NCBI GenBank assembly: GCA_002506015.1
Contig: DAWR01000077.1
Location: 5,535-28,121, forward strand
Length of the DNA: 22,587 nucleotides
Direction of reading: 5' to 3'
From: Candidatus Methanogasteraceae archaeon UBA261
GTDB lineage: Archaea > Halobacteriota > Methanosarcinia > Methanosarcinales > Methanogasteraceae
The notes under the pieces are model-generated. The model worked only from the letters and a program-made list of their open reading frames with translations, did not search any database and was not told where the DNA came from. Within the stretch, counting starts at the first letter, position 1; each line of letters starts with the position of its first letter. Below, piece by piece: positions 22,215 to 22,587 of the stretch. Made by a program: the position numbers and the translations under genes.

Positions 22215-22300
22215 CTGAGATCGGGCGCGGGGTCGGTTGCAGGGCGCGCAACTCACTACACCCCGCGGCCCGGTGCGTCCGGGATGAATCCCGGGAAGGT
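22215..22300 (+). ncRNA. Candidate structured small RNA (strand uncertain)
   Basis: An abrupt GC-rich island lies in AT-rich flanks. GGGC-GCGGGG (22223-22232) pairs with CCCCGC-g-GCCC (22261-22271, one bulged G). It encloses a hairpin, GTTGC (22236-22240) with GCAAC (22248-22252), and a single-stranded TCACTACA. A second hairpin, CCGGGA-TGAA-TCCCGG (22279-22294), follows, then GAAGGTCACAGAA. It is not a tRNA, since there is no T-loop sequence, and I cannot match it to RNase P or SRP RNA. Hairpins followed by ACA recall H/ACA guide RNAs, but the ACA lies too close to the upper stem and no kink-turn is seen. It may instead be the 3' end of the cstA mRNA. Confidence 0.4.
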
Positions 22301-22467
22301 CACAGAATAAATATATATGGTGTCCTGTTGAGGTTGGATTTCGGGAGTTTAAATCGGTGTATACAAATGATTATATCACAAAATAACCATTTTCCAGCAC
22401 GTATTTCAGAGCTTTAAATGACATATTAACGGAAATAGCTTAAAAAATGCCCTTCTAAGCGTACCAA
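22301..22467. other. AT-rich gap before the last gene
   Basis: No coding sequence is supported here. The composition is markedly more AT-rich than the preceding genes. A TATA-like GCTTTAAATG at 22411-22420 could drive the gene beginning at about 22468. No repeat or hairpin of note was seen. Confidence 0.4.
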
Positions 22468-22587
22468 ATGTCCAACCCCCCATTGATGCCATAGATTTAT
22501 TCAGTCAGTTATGTGAAACGGCCGTATGTGTGAGTAGTCACAAATCGGCATACAATGAAACGCAGGTGAGGCGAGAATTCATTGACC
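22468..22587 (+). CDS. Start of a type IIG-like restriction-modification protein, frame broken at a poly-C tract
   Basis: Frame 22482-22587 encodes IDAIDLFSQLCETAVC followed by HKSAYNETQVRREFID and runs off the window. The block YNETQVRREFID is the N-terminal signature I associate with large Eco57I-type fused restriction endonuclease and N6-adenine methyltransferase proteins (normally YNETQ.R..FI.PFF..LGWDV), with the usual short helix before it. This frame has no ATG. The ATG at 22468 opens MSNP in another frame and reaches a stop at 22492. One extra C in the C6 run at 22476-22481 would join the two as MSNPPIDAIDLF. The gene may be phase-variable, decayed or miscalled at the tract; a GTG at about 22533 is a less likely start. 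Only about 40 codons are visible. Confidence 0.6.

Noticed and set aside
22223..22300. GC-rich segment as a tRNA, RNase P RNA or box C/D RNA
   Set aside because: There is no T arm; no recognisable conserved RNase P blocks; the CTGA and ATGA words are not in C/D order. Only a generic structured RNA is supported.

Overview
The window is archaeal DNA from the euryarchaeal side of the tree. The evidence is a clamp-loader small subunit, archaeal-type ribosomal proteins (L32e, L19e, S4e, 49-aa zinc S14), RNA polymerase subunit Rpo3 with two [4Fe-4S] motifs, an archaeal Thg1, TATA-type promoters, GGTGAT-type ribosome binding sites, and an HdrA-MvhD fusion. HdrA points to a methanogen, a methane- or alkane-oxidising relative, or an Archaeoglobus-like lineage; the sequence alone does not fix the genus. 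Coding density is high and most genes look vertically inherited.

Layout. 1-1200 (minus): a KaiC-like ATPase cut by the window edge, overlapped by the replication factor C small subunit, which has no normal start codon in front of its conserved N terminus. 1313-2137 (plus): a voltage-gated potassium channel with a C-terminal zinc ribbon. 2250-3708 (minus): pspAB and htpX, a membrane-stress pair. 3788-6271 (minus): a large exported DUF3160 protein with an N-terminal dockerin. 6416-8777 (minus): thiI and an M50/CBS intramembrane protease, one base apart. 8871-9858 (plus): a PRC-barrel protein overlapping thg1. 9859-10201: a gene-free stretch of nested inverted repeats. 10202-12595 (minus): hdrA-mvhD. 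12722-13861 (minus): a HAS-barrel-like protein and an FKBP isomerase gene that appears broken by two frameshifts. 14249-15590 (plus): a small unknown protein and a methyltransferase.

15610-20088 (minus) is one tight transcription unit: L24-S4e-L5-S14-S8-L6-L32e-L19e-Rpo3-tRNA-Leu. Its order is unusual. It starts at L24 with its own promoter, breaks off after L19e, and is joined by a 4-base overlap to rpo3 and tRNA-Leu, which normally sit in the S13-S4-S11 cluster. cstA diverges from it (20474-22177).

From about 22200 to the end the character changes: a GC-rich, strongly folding segment that may be a small RNA, then AT-rich DNA, then the first codons of what looks like a type IIG-like restriction-modification protein. 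Its reading frame meets a plausible ATG only if a six-C tract had one more C. This may be the edge of an accessory region. No CRISPR array, intact insertion sequence or complete novel defence system is visible. The most interesting items are the hybrid ribosomal operon, the ATT start of rfcS, the poly-C restriction gene and the two structured intergenic segments.
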